NCBI GenBank assembly: GCA_019745505.1 | Contig: JAIETE010000140.1 | Location: forward strand, 1-42,436 | DNA length: 42,436 nt | Direction: 5' to 3' | Source: Candidatus Obscuribacterales bacterium | GTDB taxonomy: Bacteria > Cyanobacteriota > Vampirovibrionia > Obscuribacterales > Obscuribacteraceae | Shown: in pieces, positions 26,169-34,820 of the stretch | Layout: every line of letters begins with the position of its first letter | How positions within the stretch are numbered: the stretch's first letter is position 1 | Program-made: the position numbers and the translations under genes | The notes under the pieces: generated by a model | Seen by the model: only the letters and a program-made list of their open reading frames with translations | Databases searched by the model: none | What the model was told of the DNA's origin: nothing

Positions 26169-26591
26169 TCAACCGGTTTTCACCTTCATCATTTTGCCGG
26201 ATATTCTTTGCTGCAGGAGGTTTAGGCGAGCAATGGCACTGAACAAATCTTGCCAATCATCAACCCCAGCACCTGTTGCTGAATTTTCTATGGTTTGCTG
26301 AATCTGCCCTGCCACTGCCAGTATGTCTTCGATTTCGCCGCTGCAGGTTGTCGTGAAAACGTCTCCAAACCGCTGCTGCAGGTTGTCCATCATTCTGACT
26401 AGTTGCTGAAGAATGGCGGGGACCATTGAGGTCTGTCTGGCAATCTGATATCCAGTGGAATCTACAGATTCCCCGCCCAGAGACGCTATCAGTTTTTCGT
26501 AAGCCTGTTCGATTTCAGAAGCCCGGGCTTTGACTTGCTCCACCATTTCTCGGGGCGCTGAATAGTCTTCACGGTCGGTAGTTGTTTCCAT
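26169..26591 (-). CDS. Small helical protein, unknown
   Basis: I use ATG 26591 (140 aa). A TTG at 26609, one base after the stop of the ATL gene and preceded by GGAAAGAA, is a real alternative that would couple the two genes. The product is almost entirely helical, rich in Gln, Glu, Ile and Met, with coiled-coil-like stretches (REMVEQVKARASEIEQAY, LVRMMDNLQQRFG, LLQQRISGKMMKV). It has no signal peptide or membrane segment. The family is not recognised. It is the third gene of a tight minus-strand run after the thioredoxin-like and ATL genes. Confidence 0.6.
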   Translation of the reverse strand: METTTDREDYSAPREMVEQVKARASEIEQAYEKLIASLGGESVDSTGYQIARQTSMVPAILQQLVRMMDNLQQRFGDVFTTTCSGEIEDILAVAGQIQQTIENSATGAGVDDWQDLFSAIARLNLLQQRISGKMMKVKTG

Positions 26592-26610
26592 GACCAAATG
26601 ATTGCACAAA

Positions 26611-26997
26611 TTATTCTTTCCAGAGGAAAATACTCAGGTCTACACTCTCGTCTGCGTTGAATCGAACCCCTTCCTTTTCCAGAAGCACTCGCTGCAATCT
26701 GACCGGGCGACCATCATCGCCGAGCTGGGCGGATTCATGATGCGTACTCAACTTGCCTTTCGAGTTGATTACTCTGTGCCAGGGGACATTGTCTGAATTG
26801 TATTTACCCGCGTTTTTATCGCTGCCTAGGGCGTTCATTGCCCATCCAACTGCCGCTGCACTGAGGCGTTTGTTGATACGCCTGGAAATGTCGCCGTATG
26901 TGCTTACTTTTCCACGAGGAATTGCCATAACAATTTCGTAGACAAGCTCAAAGGGACTGGCGGCTTTGGATTTGGTTGTTCTCTTCGATGCTGGCAT
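26611..26997 (-). CDS. Alkyltransferase-like (ATL) DNA-binding protein
   Basis: A 128-aa protein matching the DNA-binding domain of O6-alkylguanine-DNA alkyltransferases: IPRGKVSTYGDIS, AVGWAMNAL and VPWHRVINSKGKLS. The acceptor cysteine of the PCHR motif is Trp (Pro72-Trp73-His74-Arg75), which defines ATL proteins. These bind O6-alkylguanine without removing the alkyl group and hand the lesion to nucleotide excision repair. The C-terminal part is slightly longer than the minimal domain. ATG 26997 has GGAG five bases upstream. It starts 17 bases after the thioredoxin-like gene, so the two are probably cotranscribed. Confidence 0.88.
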   Translation of the reverse strand: MPASKRTTKSKAASPFELVYEIVMAIPRGKVSTYGDISRRINKRLSAAAVGWAMNALGSDKNAGKYNSDNVPWHRVINSKGKLSTHHESAQLGDDGRPVRLQRVLLEKEGVRFNADESVDLSIFLWKE

Positions 26998-27014
26998 AAG
27001 GCTCCGCCAATATG

Positions 27015-28187
27015 TTATTTGCCGGCAGGTTTGATTGCCTTCTTTTGCTGTTGTTCGCGCGCCGATTTCATGCCCTTGGCCATGTTGGCGAGTCCCGTGC
27101 GCATAGCCGGAGTGTCATCGAGTCGCAGGCACTCATCTTCTATTTTTTTTGCGTCTGCATCGCGCCCTGCTCCGACATAGGTCCCGTAGAGCAGCAGCAC
27201 CATGCTCGGGAGCGGATCAAAATCTTTTGAGATTTCTGTATTCGGTCTGGGCGCCTTAAGAGCCTCTGCCTCCTTGTGAATCTCTTTGAGGCTTTCCAGT
27301 GGATCTACATACAAGTATGTTGCCGCATCAGCCCAGCGATTCTCCGAAAAAAGCACGGTCTCCAGCGCCTTGAAGTGCTTTCTTATGACGTCGCGTTGTT
27401 TAGGGTCGACCTTTATCTTGTCGAACCATGCAACCGTGCGACCGTTTTCGCTGAGCATTCCATTTAAGATGATCCAGTCACCCCGCTTGTCCGCCTTCTC
27501 CGCTGCTTCTCTCAGCTCTATGAATTTGGCTTTGGCCGGCGGATATATCGTCAATAGCTTCTTTGCTTCAAAGGGAATCAATCCCTTGCGCAAATCTCTT
27601 TCCGTTTCATCACTGGTGCTCAGGTTGTTCCAGAGCCAAACGTACTCGGCAAGAGCTTCTTCATTTTTCCCTGCGTTTGATGTTTCGCGCGCTTTGTTGA
27701 TATGCGACCAGACATCCAGGTTGCCGGACGTGGATTGTTCCGTTGTTTGAGTGCTCGAATGCCCTTTGTCGCCTTTCGCTTCCTTGAGCCACCGCAATAG
27801 ATCCGGAGCGCTCATGTATCCGACTTTCCGTCCAAATTCCCTGGAACTCTTGGGGGTAAACAAAATCACGGTCGGCATTGCTTCGATGCGCATCGTCTCT
27901 GAAGCCTTCTCTTCTTTATCAACATCAAACTGTACAGCGATTGCGTTTTCCTTTACCCAATTCATAACCTCTACATCGACCCAGGTGGTTGCTTCCATGC
28001 GCTTGCAGGGCGGGCACCAGGATGCGGTGAAGTCCATCAACAAGACTTTGTCGTCTTTTTGTGCTTGTAGCTTAGCTTGCTCGAGCGTGTATTTCGAAAA
28101 AATGGACGATTCAGCCCGGGCGTCATTTGTCAGTGTAAGTGCCAGAAGACTTGCCAGATACAAAGGCTTCCAGAGTATGAGTCTCAT
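27015..28187 (-). CDS. Exported thioredoxin-like protein
   Basis: A 390-aa protein with a signal peptide (MRLILWKPLYLASLLALTL, cleavage near ARA at 25). A thioredoxin-fold domain (about 32-140) follows, with the active site WCPPCKRM (Cys58, Cys61) and a cis-Pro segment MPTVILF. The dithiol is complete, so it can reduce or transfer disulfides in periplasmic proteins; in sequence this domain is closest to the DsbD C-terminal/thioredoxin_7 style. The remaining 240 residues are helical and TPR-like with no named domain, perhaps for partner binding. It heads the run with the ATL and helical genes. Confidence 0.83.
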   Translation of the reverse strand: MRLILWKPLYLASLLALTLTNDARAESSIFSKYTLEQAKLQAQKDDKVLLMDFTASWCPPCKRMEATTWVDVEVMNWVKENAIAVQFDVDKEEKASETMRIEAMPTVILFTPKSSREFGRKVGYMSAPDLLRWLKEAKGDKGHSSTQTTEQSTSGNLDVWSHINKARETSNAGKNEEALAEYVWLWNNLSTSDETERDLRKGLIPFEAKKLLTIYPPAKAKFIELREAAEKADKRGDWIILNGMLSENGRTVAWFDKIKVDPKQRDVIRKHFKALETVLFSENRWADAATYLYVDPLESLKEIHKEAEALKAPRPNTEISKDFDPLPSMVLLLYGTYVGAGRDADAKKIEDECLRLDDTPAMRTGLANMAKGMKSAREQQQKKAIKPAGK

Positions 28188-28259
28188 CGCTAAATGCTCC
28201 GCTTAGGGCATGGCCGGAAGAGCAAATATATCATTGATCTATGGACGCGGCATCGCCTG

Positions 28260-29114
28260 TCAAGGGAGTTTGAGCAACCAGTCGAATAAGCCTTCTTCTT
28301 CCAGTCCCATCGTCAGAGAATCGTGGTCGACTCCTTCATACTCGGTGACTATCGGCTGCGTTCCCAGTCTGCGCAGTTCTTCCACTAGCCGGCGCGTTTC
28401 GTCTATCGGACACGGCTCGTCATCCGTGCCTTGTAAGAACCAGATCGGCATATTGACTACTTGTTTTGCAATATTTGCCGTTCGATTCGATGCCACGAAC
28501 ATCGATTCAAACAATTCATTGTCTTCTGCCGGTAAATGAGGCGGCGCTTCTTCGCCCATCCATGTGATACCAGGCGCGATGCAGACCATTCCCTTGAACT
28601 TTTGCGGATGCTTTGCCGCTATCCAGAGGTCGCTGGAGCCTCCCATCGAGTATCCAGCCAGAAAAATTCTTTGCGGATTGGCAGCCAATTGACCGACCGC
28701 AACATTGATGCAGCGCAAAACGCGCTTTTCCATTTCACCGTAAAATGCGCGATGATTCAGGTCGCATTGTGGAAAAATGACTGCGGCCGGAAGTTGCAAG
28801 GTTTCAAAAACGTGCGCGTTGCCTTTAAGTGGTAATCCAGGGTCCCAGCCTCGTTCGCCCGAGCCATGGAGAAAGACGATCAGAGGGGGATTTTCCAGAT
28901 TACCGAAATTTTCCGGAGTGAAGGCGGCAAACTCATATTGAGCGTCTTCATCTCTCAGCAGTTGAAAAGGCATGTCGGTCTCCCGGTTTCCAATTGGTCG
29001 GTCTAGCCCGAGTATTTTCAGGCGTTTGAATGTCGTGACGGTTATCTTCTTACCGTCCAAGTTGAAAGTCAATTGCGATTTTTCTTCAGCTTTGGAGCTG
29101 TCGCTATTGATCAT
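28260..29114 (-). CDS. Alpha/beta hydrolase (PHB depolymerase/esterase-like)
   Basis: A 284-aa protein with a full serine hydrolase set: oxyanion-site FLHGSGERG (81-89), nucleophile GYSMGG (Ser156), acid in QGTDDEPCP (Asp231 or 232) and His264 in GVDHDS. The layout fits the esterase/'putative peptidase' group that includes the C-terminal domain of plant and bacterial carboxylesterases. About 50 residues of beta-rich sequence precede the core. There is no signal peptide, so it is probably cytosolic. The likely chemistry is ester or short peptide hydrolysis; the substrate is unknown. It is the same strand as, and 72 bases before, the thioredoxin-like gene. Confidence 0.8.
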   Translation of the reverse strand: MINSDSSKAEEKSQLTFNLDGKKITVTTFKRLKILGLDRPIGNRETDMPFQLLRDEDAQYEFAAFTPENFGNLENPPLIVFLHGSGERGWDPGLPLKGNAHVFETLQLPAAVIFPQCDLNHRAFYGEMEKRVLRCINVAVGQLAANPQRIFLAGYSMGGSSDLWIAAKHPQKFKGMVCIAPGITWMGEEAPPHLPAEDNELFESMFVASNRTANIAKQVVNMPIWFLQGTDDEPCPIDETRRLVEELRRLGTQPIVTEYEGVDHDSLTMGLEEEGLFDWLLKLP

Positions 29115-29179
29115 CCGTCACATACCGCCCGATATGGTATCAAAAGCGGTGCAGCGCAAAGGCAGCGAGGTGAGAATTC

Positions 29180-29491
29180 TCAGCGATTTTCCAGAGTCTG
29201 GGTAATTGATTGTTCTTTCTGCTTGTGAAAGCAGGTATGGCAAAAAACCGGTCGCAATCCGGTGGGTTTGAAGGGGACGCGTGTAATTTCACCGCAGGCA
29301 TGACAGGGCACGTCGGCTCCCTGGTCGGCTGTCAGTCCCTTCTTGAAAAGTTTCAATGATGTGCGGCAATTCGGACAGCGGACAGGAACGTTTTTCAGAC
29401 CTTTGAGCGCGAAAAATTCTTGTTCTCCTGCAGAGAAAACAAAAGGTGTTTCGCATGTGCGACAAGTGATGACTTGGTCTTCCCCTGCCAT
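29180..29491 (-). CDS. Zinc-ribbon protein with CxxC-x17-CxxC motif
   Basis: A 103-aa protein with four CxxC pairs: Cys10/13, Cys39/42, Cys63/66 and Cys84/87. The first half (TCETPFVFSAGEQEFFALKG, then RCPNCR) resembles the small zinc-ribbon family zf-trcl. The second half (CHACG, then RVPFKPTGLRPVFCHTCF) matches the CxxC-x17-CxxC type often found in predicted RNA- or ribosome-linked proteins. The two halves probably bind one zinc each. The function of these proteins is not established. It lies 65 bases upstream of the hydrolase gene on the same strand. Confidence 0.78.
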   Translation of the reverse strand: MAGEDQVITCRTCETPFVFSAGEQEFFALKGLKNVPVRCPNCRTSLKLFKKGLTADQGADVPCHACGEITRVPFKPTGLRPVFCHTCFHKQKEQSITQTLENR

Positions 29492-29685
29492 ATTTCCTCG
29501 TTTAGCTTTCCGCTGGGCCCAGCTTGCCGATTGTTGTTAGTAAAGAGGGTATGCCCCGGAATAGCCAATTGGTCACAATTTTTTGCGTTTTGTAATCATT
29601 GAAAGCGGCAATGGCGGATAAAAGTTTCGCTTGAGTAATCAAAGGCAAGTCCAAGACTCAATTGAGAGACTTTCAAAAACAAACA

Positions 29686-29710
29686 CGGGATCTGCTTTTG
29701 GCAGATCCCG
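29686..29710 (-). terminator. Rho-independent terminator of the Rhs-like gene
   Basis: A perfect 10-bp stem, CGGGATCTGC and GCAGATCCCG, with a 5-base loop lies 34 bases after the stop of the minus-strand Rhs-like gene. On the minus strand it is followed by GTGTTTGTTTTTG, a good uridine tract. Confidence 0.85.
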
Positions 29711-29744
29711 CATTCGGTTCCGGCTGGGTTTTCCCCTGTAAAAT

Positions 29745-30551
29745 TTATTGCTGTTTCGGCGCCATCGGCACATCCACACCCTTTGTCGTAAAGGCCCAGC
29801 TGTTGCCGCCGGCTCCGCTGTACTCCAGATCATGCGTTGTCGAATTGATGGCGAAGTCGCCCTGCCAAACAGCACCGGTCGTGCTGTTTTTCCATGAGAT
29901 TTGTCCATTCTCTTCGACACGGTCCCAGTGACCCAGATTTCCGTCAATGGCAACCAGTTGGGTGCCGTTGTAATGATACTTTCGCACTAGACCGTCGCCC
30001 GAGGGTGTTTCGAGAACGTTTCCGTTCTTGTCAAAGAGAATTCTGCCGGTATTTTCGTCCTGGAGAACAAAGGAGCCGTCCACATTGAACTCTACATGCA
30101 AGCGTTTCGAATCTACGATCGTGTCGTATTGCATGTTGCCCAAGCCGTCAACCTTCAGGTTTTCCACTGTCTGCATGACTTTTCCGTCCTGGTCTTTCAT
30201 GGCGAATTTGCCGTCCGGTTGTCTTTCGAAAGTCACACCTGCTTGATTTTTGATTTTAGTGATTTCACCTTGATCATTGATGCTCACGTCCAGCGGACCA
30301 CGTTGTTCGTGTCTATCGGCCATGCACATCTGAGGTTCGTTTTGATCGCCCACGCTGCTGTCATAGAGCTGGTTCAGCAATAAGCTGTCCGGTGCAAGGA
30401 AGCACGCGTTCTGATTGGGCTTGGTAAGGCAATACACTTCGTTGAATCTTTTATCGATCATTGGAGTGCTTTCTAGCGGACACGAATTTGCGGCCTCCAG
30501 TGCGACTGATCTGTCGTTCAAACTAAAGCTGCCATTTTCTGGAAAAGTCAT
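29745..30551 (-). CDS. Beta-repeat (Rhs/YD-like) hypothetical protein
   Basis: ATG 30551 follows GGGAGGAC at eight bases (268 aa); the frame is open upstream but without a ribosome site. From about residue 85 the sequence alternates short strands and turns with Asp-Gly units (QPDGKFAMKDQDGKVMQ, DENTGRILFDKNGNVLET, HYNGTQLVAIDGNLGHW). This pattern is typical of YD/Rhs-like beta repeats. It lacks the conserved Rhs core and toxin tail. No signal peptide is visible. It could be a surface, secreted or structural beta-rich protein. It ends in a strong terminator and diverges from the giant HD protein gene. Confidence 0.65.
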   Translation of the reverse strand: MTFPENGSFSLNDRSVALEAANSCPLESTPMIDKRFNEVYCLTKPNQNACFLAPDSLLLNQLYDSSVGDQNEPQMCMADRHEQRGPLDVSINDQGEITKIKNQAGVTFERQPDGKFAMKDQDGKVMQTVENLKVDGLGNMQYDTIVDSKRLHVEFNVDGSFVLQDENTGRILFDKNGNVLETPSGDGLVRKYHYNGTQLVAIDGNLGHWDRVEENGQISWKNSTTGAVWQGDFAINSTTHDLEYSGAGGNSWAFTTKGVDVPMAPKQQ

Positions 30552-30778
30552 AAAATCGTCCTCCCACTCGCGCCGTCGCGTCACTGGTTGATGCCGAGAA
30601 CGATAGCGGCGATTTGTATCCAATCTGTTTATTCGCCGGGAGGATTTCTCTTTGTCCGGCGGTCGCTCTGGATAGGCACGGCGGTAAGATTAAATGTCGA
30701 AGGCGGGCGCAGGCTTGGCTTTTCGGGGTTCTGGGCTTATTTAATCTGGCTTTGTGGCACATATATTGATGAGATCAT

Positions 30779-33700
30779 ATGGTGTCCCTAATGCCGCCTG
30801 ACCAGATTTCTGCGAAGAGTGAGCCGAATAACGCTGAGCGCCAGTCCTCTGAGAAAACAGAGGCGACCGGGGCGCACAATAGTTTTATTCGAGAATTAGC
30901 GAATTCGGTAGTGTTTTCGGCAATCGAGCAGCCGGCTCTGGGTGTTGCTCAATTCATCAGCAATGATGCGATGGTCAGTGTCAAGAACGGGTTCTCGAAA
31001 TTCGGTATCGAGGCTCCCGAGGCGGCTAAGTTCAATTCTGCCAACTGGTACGCTCAAAATTTCGGCAGCGCAGTAGGGATGATTTTACCCTTCGCGCTTA
31101 CCAAGAAAGGACTGGGCAAGCTGGGAGCCTTTGGCGAAACCGCTGCTGTTGAAACCTCGGCGCTTTCTCGCCAGTCCGCAATCGGAATGAGTATAAAAGA
31201 GTCGGCCATTACTGGCGCGGCATATGGAACCCTTTTCACTCCCAGCGATCAGTCCGCCCGAAATGCCGGATGGGTTTCATTCGTGGGCGACAGAGCAGTG
31301 AGTGGCGCCGGCAGCGCGCTCACTTTCGCGACCCTCACCGCCGGCAGTCTGGGTGTAGGTCGTTTGGCAGAAACAAGTGTAGCTTCACGTTTCGGTTTGG
31401 CACCGGTGCTGAGAAGTCCGGTTGCTTCGGGAGCATTGGGAGGTTTGCCCGGAGGAGTTGTGGCCGCAGAATACGATGCTGTGGCAAGGCACCGCCGCGC
31501 CGCAACGGTTGAAGAATTGACCGAGTCCATGTTCGGCATGGCTGTAGTCGGCGGGGCCTTTGGCGGTGTTTCTTACCTGGGGCGCTTGAAGGGAGCGGCG
31601 AATCCAGACGTCCGACCGGCAGAGCATCAGAATAAGGTTGTGGAACTAAATACGGTGCCCGCCGAGCCAATTCGAAATACTTCCGGAAGTGAATCTCGCA
31701 CAGTGGGCGGCGCGGGACGGCCTGCTGAGTTGATACCGCCTGTATCAATTAATCCGCACGAGTTTCGCAAGACTGGAAATGTCGATCAATCCGTCAGAGT
31801 TGAACTGTCTTTGCAGGAGCAGAATCTTTGGCGTCAAACTCAGCAGGCCAAAACGATCGAGGAGTGGAGAAAAGTCGCCGAGCAGATTGAAGAACTGCCG
31901 CCGGACAAGCGCCTCTGGTTTGGCGAAACGCTGGATCGGCAGGGAAACAGGCTGACCAATGCCGAACTCAATGAGCTCTGGCCAAAGCTTCTGCAGGAAG
32001 ACCCACATCAGGGCTATCGAATCGCCAAGGGCATTGGTCCGGAACGCGCCAGCCAAATTTGGCAGCAGGGCCTCGAGTCGGTTCAAAAATTCGATAATCC
32101 TGTTCTGGCAGAGCAGCTTGCCAAAACCATGGTTTTCCTCGAGCCTTCCAAGCAATTGGCAGCGCTGGAGGCGATGCTCCAATTGGAAAAACCCCCTTCC
32201 TATCTTGATATGACTTCTGTCACTCTGGCTAAAGAGAATCAGCTGGCTGCCGCCAAACTCTTGGAGCGCAAAGGTATCACGCCACAGATAGAGACCGGTG
32301 CCGTTTCTGCCTCGGTCTGGGCTGACTGGGCTCTGGGGCTGGAGCCCGGCAAAATACGTGATGGTTTGATCGATCAAATTCGCAAGAGAATTGCCGGCAG
32401 CAATAAAAATGCGGCTGAAGAATTGAATGCAGTTCTGAAGATTGCGCAAGAGAAGGGAGGACCGAAGGAGTACGAGTCGTTTAACTCGATGCTCACGGCC
32501 ATCACCCCGAGGCACGGTACTGCTGCCGATGTAGTTGCGGCTCGTTCGACAGCCTTGAATGGGATCGATGCAAAATTCATAAGCCGGATGCTTTTCTTTG
32601 AACGTGACTGGCCGATGAGCGATCAAATAGCAGCAAGAAGCCCCGAGCTTGTACGTGCGCTTGCCACCAACTCCAGATTCAATCCCAGTCTCGAGCGCAG
32701 TGCTTATCTCTCGGAGCTGATGTCTAGAAATCCACCAGTGACGGTAGAACAATTGACGGGCTCTCTTCTTGAGAGCAATCGCAAGTCCGAGGAAATGCGC
32801 CAGTATTCCTTGTTGTCGCAAGGCGATATCAAGGCTTTGGTTCAGCATGGCGTAAAAGTCGAACCCGCTCAAGTGCCTGAAGCACTGCGCGCAATTAGAG
32901 CGGATGTGATGAAATCGTTTGATCTTCCCGGCGAAAAACCAATACACCTTGGTCGCCTTTCGAACGCCATGACTCTTGCAAATGAGCTTGGTAAGAGCAA
33001 TCCCGAAGCCTTTAATCGCGAGTTCAAAGAACCGATCGAATCAGTGCTCTCCAGTAACGATTATCGATATGCACGCAGGCTGGAAGCGTCTAAAGCACTT
33101 GGTGAATTGCAACGTGCCGGATATGACGGCGCTCAAGCAATTAGAATGCCGGAACTGCGCATGGGCCGCATAGTCGAGATGACGCCCGAGGCGCAAACGA
33201 CAATGCGAACGTCGGTGGAGAAATCGCTCTTTGACAAGGAATCATTGCGAAAGATGCTGGGCGATGGGCCGCTTGGCAGATTGATGCCCAGTGTTTTTGG
33301 ACGTTCTAGCGAAGGTGGTATTGTCGGACGCAAACAGCACCAGGCTCATGATTTTTCCCTAGATAACCACTTGCTAGGCGTCGTCGACAGAGTCAAGGCC
33401 GATCCGAAATTCAAAGAGCTTTTGCCCAGCGATCAGGTAAATGTTCTCTGGGCCGCCCTGCTGCATGATGTCGGCAAGATGGAGAATATGGTGGATTTCG
33501 ACCACAACAGGACTTCAATCAGTGTAACCTGGGGTGTGTTGCGTTCGCTGGGCTATTCCGATACGCGTATCCAGCGCATCACCGATGTGATGAGCAAAGA
33601 TGCCGAGCTCAGCTACAATCCCGAGGTCAGGAATTCGGTTGCTCTGGGTAACCCGAAGGTGCTGGATGATGTGGTCAATAATTATCGCAATGCCGATGCA

Positions 33701-34672
33701 CTGAATATGGTGGCGCTTTTAAATCGAGCCGACATCAAGTCCGTGAAAGCAAATGAAGCATGGTACACGCCAGAAGTTGATGCCGAACTGGGGCGCATAC
33801 ATGATCTGGCGGCACCGCGCGTCGATGCATTGAACCGTCATCTGCTGCCGCTTTTGCCGACCAAAATTCCGCAGGGCTATGGCGGACACGTGATGTCCGA
33901 CTACAGCGTTTTTGGACATTCTCCTCGCGATCTGGCCGGACAATTCCTCAAGCAGCGCTCGACGATCGAATCTCCCGAATACTCGATGTCATTCTCCGTA
34001 TTTACTCCGGAAAATCATAAGGTTTATGAGGACGGCTCGAAAGTGATCGCGCTTGTCACCGGTCCTTTCGAACATATCGCGCAGGCAAATAGAAATAACC
34101 TCTCGACCGGGAATTCGGTCGGTTGGGATGGTCATGTTGAACTGGTGCAGAGGTGGAGCACTGACAGCAAAGCCAGTGCTTTTGCTGCAGAGGCGGAAGC
34201 CAAATTAGCGGAGCTTGGTATTCCGGCCGCTCGCAACGTGGCTGCGGAGAATTTCCCACGCCTCAACCATTTGCGCAGAGTGGCCGGCCAGTTTGACACG
34301 CTGACGGACCTCATCGCGGCAGCCGGTGAAACAGATCCGTATGTGCTGGCCGCAAAGTCCCTTCATCGGCTGATGACCACTGAGCGCGATGGGTCGCCTT
34401 TACGCACGAATAACGAAGGTAAGATGAATAATGTCAGTTTGACCGGTATTGGTTTGTTGCGCAGCGGCAATCAACCTGTTTATTTCGAAGGCATGACGCA
34501 AGCGGACCTGTTGAAATTGTGGAATGGCAAGGTCCCGGACTTTGTCTCTGCCGGTCCTGCAGGCAAGGCACCTCCTGATGCGCTTCGAGTTAGCGCTGAT
34601 GTTTCTGCATCAGCAAGAGAGCATAATCTGCCGGTGGTGATTTTGAACGATAAGGGTGCCGGACCGAATTAG
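30779..34672 (+). CDS. Giant HD-domain protein with glycine-rich N-terminus
   Basis: A 1297-aa protein; ATG 30779 is the first start, though the ribosome site is weak and ATG 30791 is also possible. Residues about 40-240 are Gly/Ala-rich hydrophobic helices (GSAVGMILPFALT, GALGGLPGGVVAAEY, FGMAVVGGAFGG), probably membrane-associated. Residues about 330-830 form a long alpha-solenoid-like helical region. An HD domain is centred on His864, His896-Asp897 (ALLHDVGK) and Asp985 (NRADIKS), the metal set of HD phosphohydrolases. A C-terminal region (about 1060-1297) is unassigned. The HD domain suggests metal-dependent phosphate-ester hydrolysis, possibly of nucleotides. No signal peptide is visible. 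Its substrate and membrane placement are unknown. I know no named family with this order. Confidence 0.75.
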   Translation: MVSLMPPDQISAKSEPNNAERQSSEKTEATGAHNSFIRELANSVVFSAIEQPALGVAQFISNDAMVSVKNGFSKFGIEAPEAAKFNSANWYAQNFGSAVGMILPFALTKKGLGKLGAFGETAAVETSALSRQSAIGMSIKESAITGAAYGTLFTPSDQSARNAGWVSFVGDRAVSGAGSALTFATLTAGSLGVGRLAETSVASRFGLAPVLRSPVASGALGGLPGGVVAAEYDAVARHRRAATVEELTESMFGMAVVGGAFGGVSYLGRLKGAANPDVRPAEHQNKVVELNTVPAEPIRNTSGSESRTVGGAGRPAELIPPVSINPHEFRKTGNVDQSVRVELSLQEQNLWRQTQQAKTIEEWRKVAEQIEELPPDKRLWFGETLDRQGNRLTNAELNELWPKLLQEDPHQGYRIAKGIGPERASQIWQQGLESVQKFDNPVLAEQLAKTMVFLEPSKQLAALEAMLQLEKPPSYLDMTSVTLAKENQLAAAKLLERKGITPQIETGAVSASVWADWALGLEPGKIRDGLIDQIRKRIAGSNKNAAEELNAVLKIAQEKGGPKEYESFNSMLTAITPRHGTAADVVAARSTALNGIDAKFISRMLFFERDWPMSDQIAARSPELVRALATNSRFNPSLERSAYLSELMSRNPPVTVEQLTGSLLESNRKSEEMRQYSLLSQGDIKALVQHGVKVEPAQVPEALRAIRADVMKSFDLPGEKPIHLGRLSNAMTLANELGKSNPEAFNREFKEPIESVLSSNDYRYARRLEASKALGELQRAGYDGAQAIRMPELRMGRIVEMTPEAQTTMRTSVEKSLFDKESLRKMLGDGPLGRLMPSVFGRSSEGGIVGRKQHQAHDFSLDNHLLGVVDRVKADPKFKELLPSDQVNVLWAALLHDVGKMENMVDFDHNRTSISVTWGVLRSLGYSDTRIQRITDVMSKDAELSYNPEVRNSVALGNPKVLDDVVNNYRNADALNMVALLNRADIKSVKANEAWYTPEVDAELGRIHDLAAPRVDALNRHLLPLLPTKIPQGYGGHVMSDYSVFGHSPRDLAGQFLKQRSTIESPEYSMSFSVFTPENHKVYEDGSKVIALVTGPFEHIAQANRNNLSTGNSVGWDGHVELVQRWSTDSKASAFAAEAEAKLAELGIPAARNVAAENFPRLNHLRRVAGQFDTLTDLIAAAGETDPYVLAAKSLHRLMTTERDGSPLRTNNEGKMNNVSLTGIGLLRSGNQPVYFEGMTQADLLKLWNGKVPDFVSAGPAGKAPPDALRVSADVSASAREHNLPVVILNDKGAGPN

Positions 34673-34820
34673 CTATATCGCGACGACAGATCTTCCTTTT
34701 GCCGATCCACACTGCTACCCATTCCATTCAGGTTTTTCGGATTTTTGCTCTTGAAAAGCGGATCTGGAATCGATTGCATATATAAGGGATAATTGTCCTC
34801 TCGCAAACAGGAGAGGGGTC

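Noticed and set aside
30588-30791. Small open frame before the giant HD gene
   Set aside because: It overlaps the start of the HD gene and the 5' flank of the repeat gene, and shows no ribosome site or domain.
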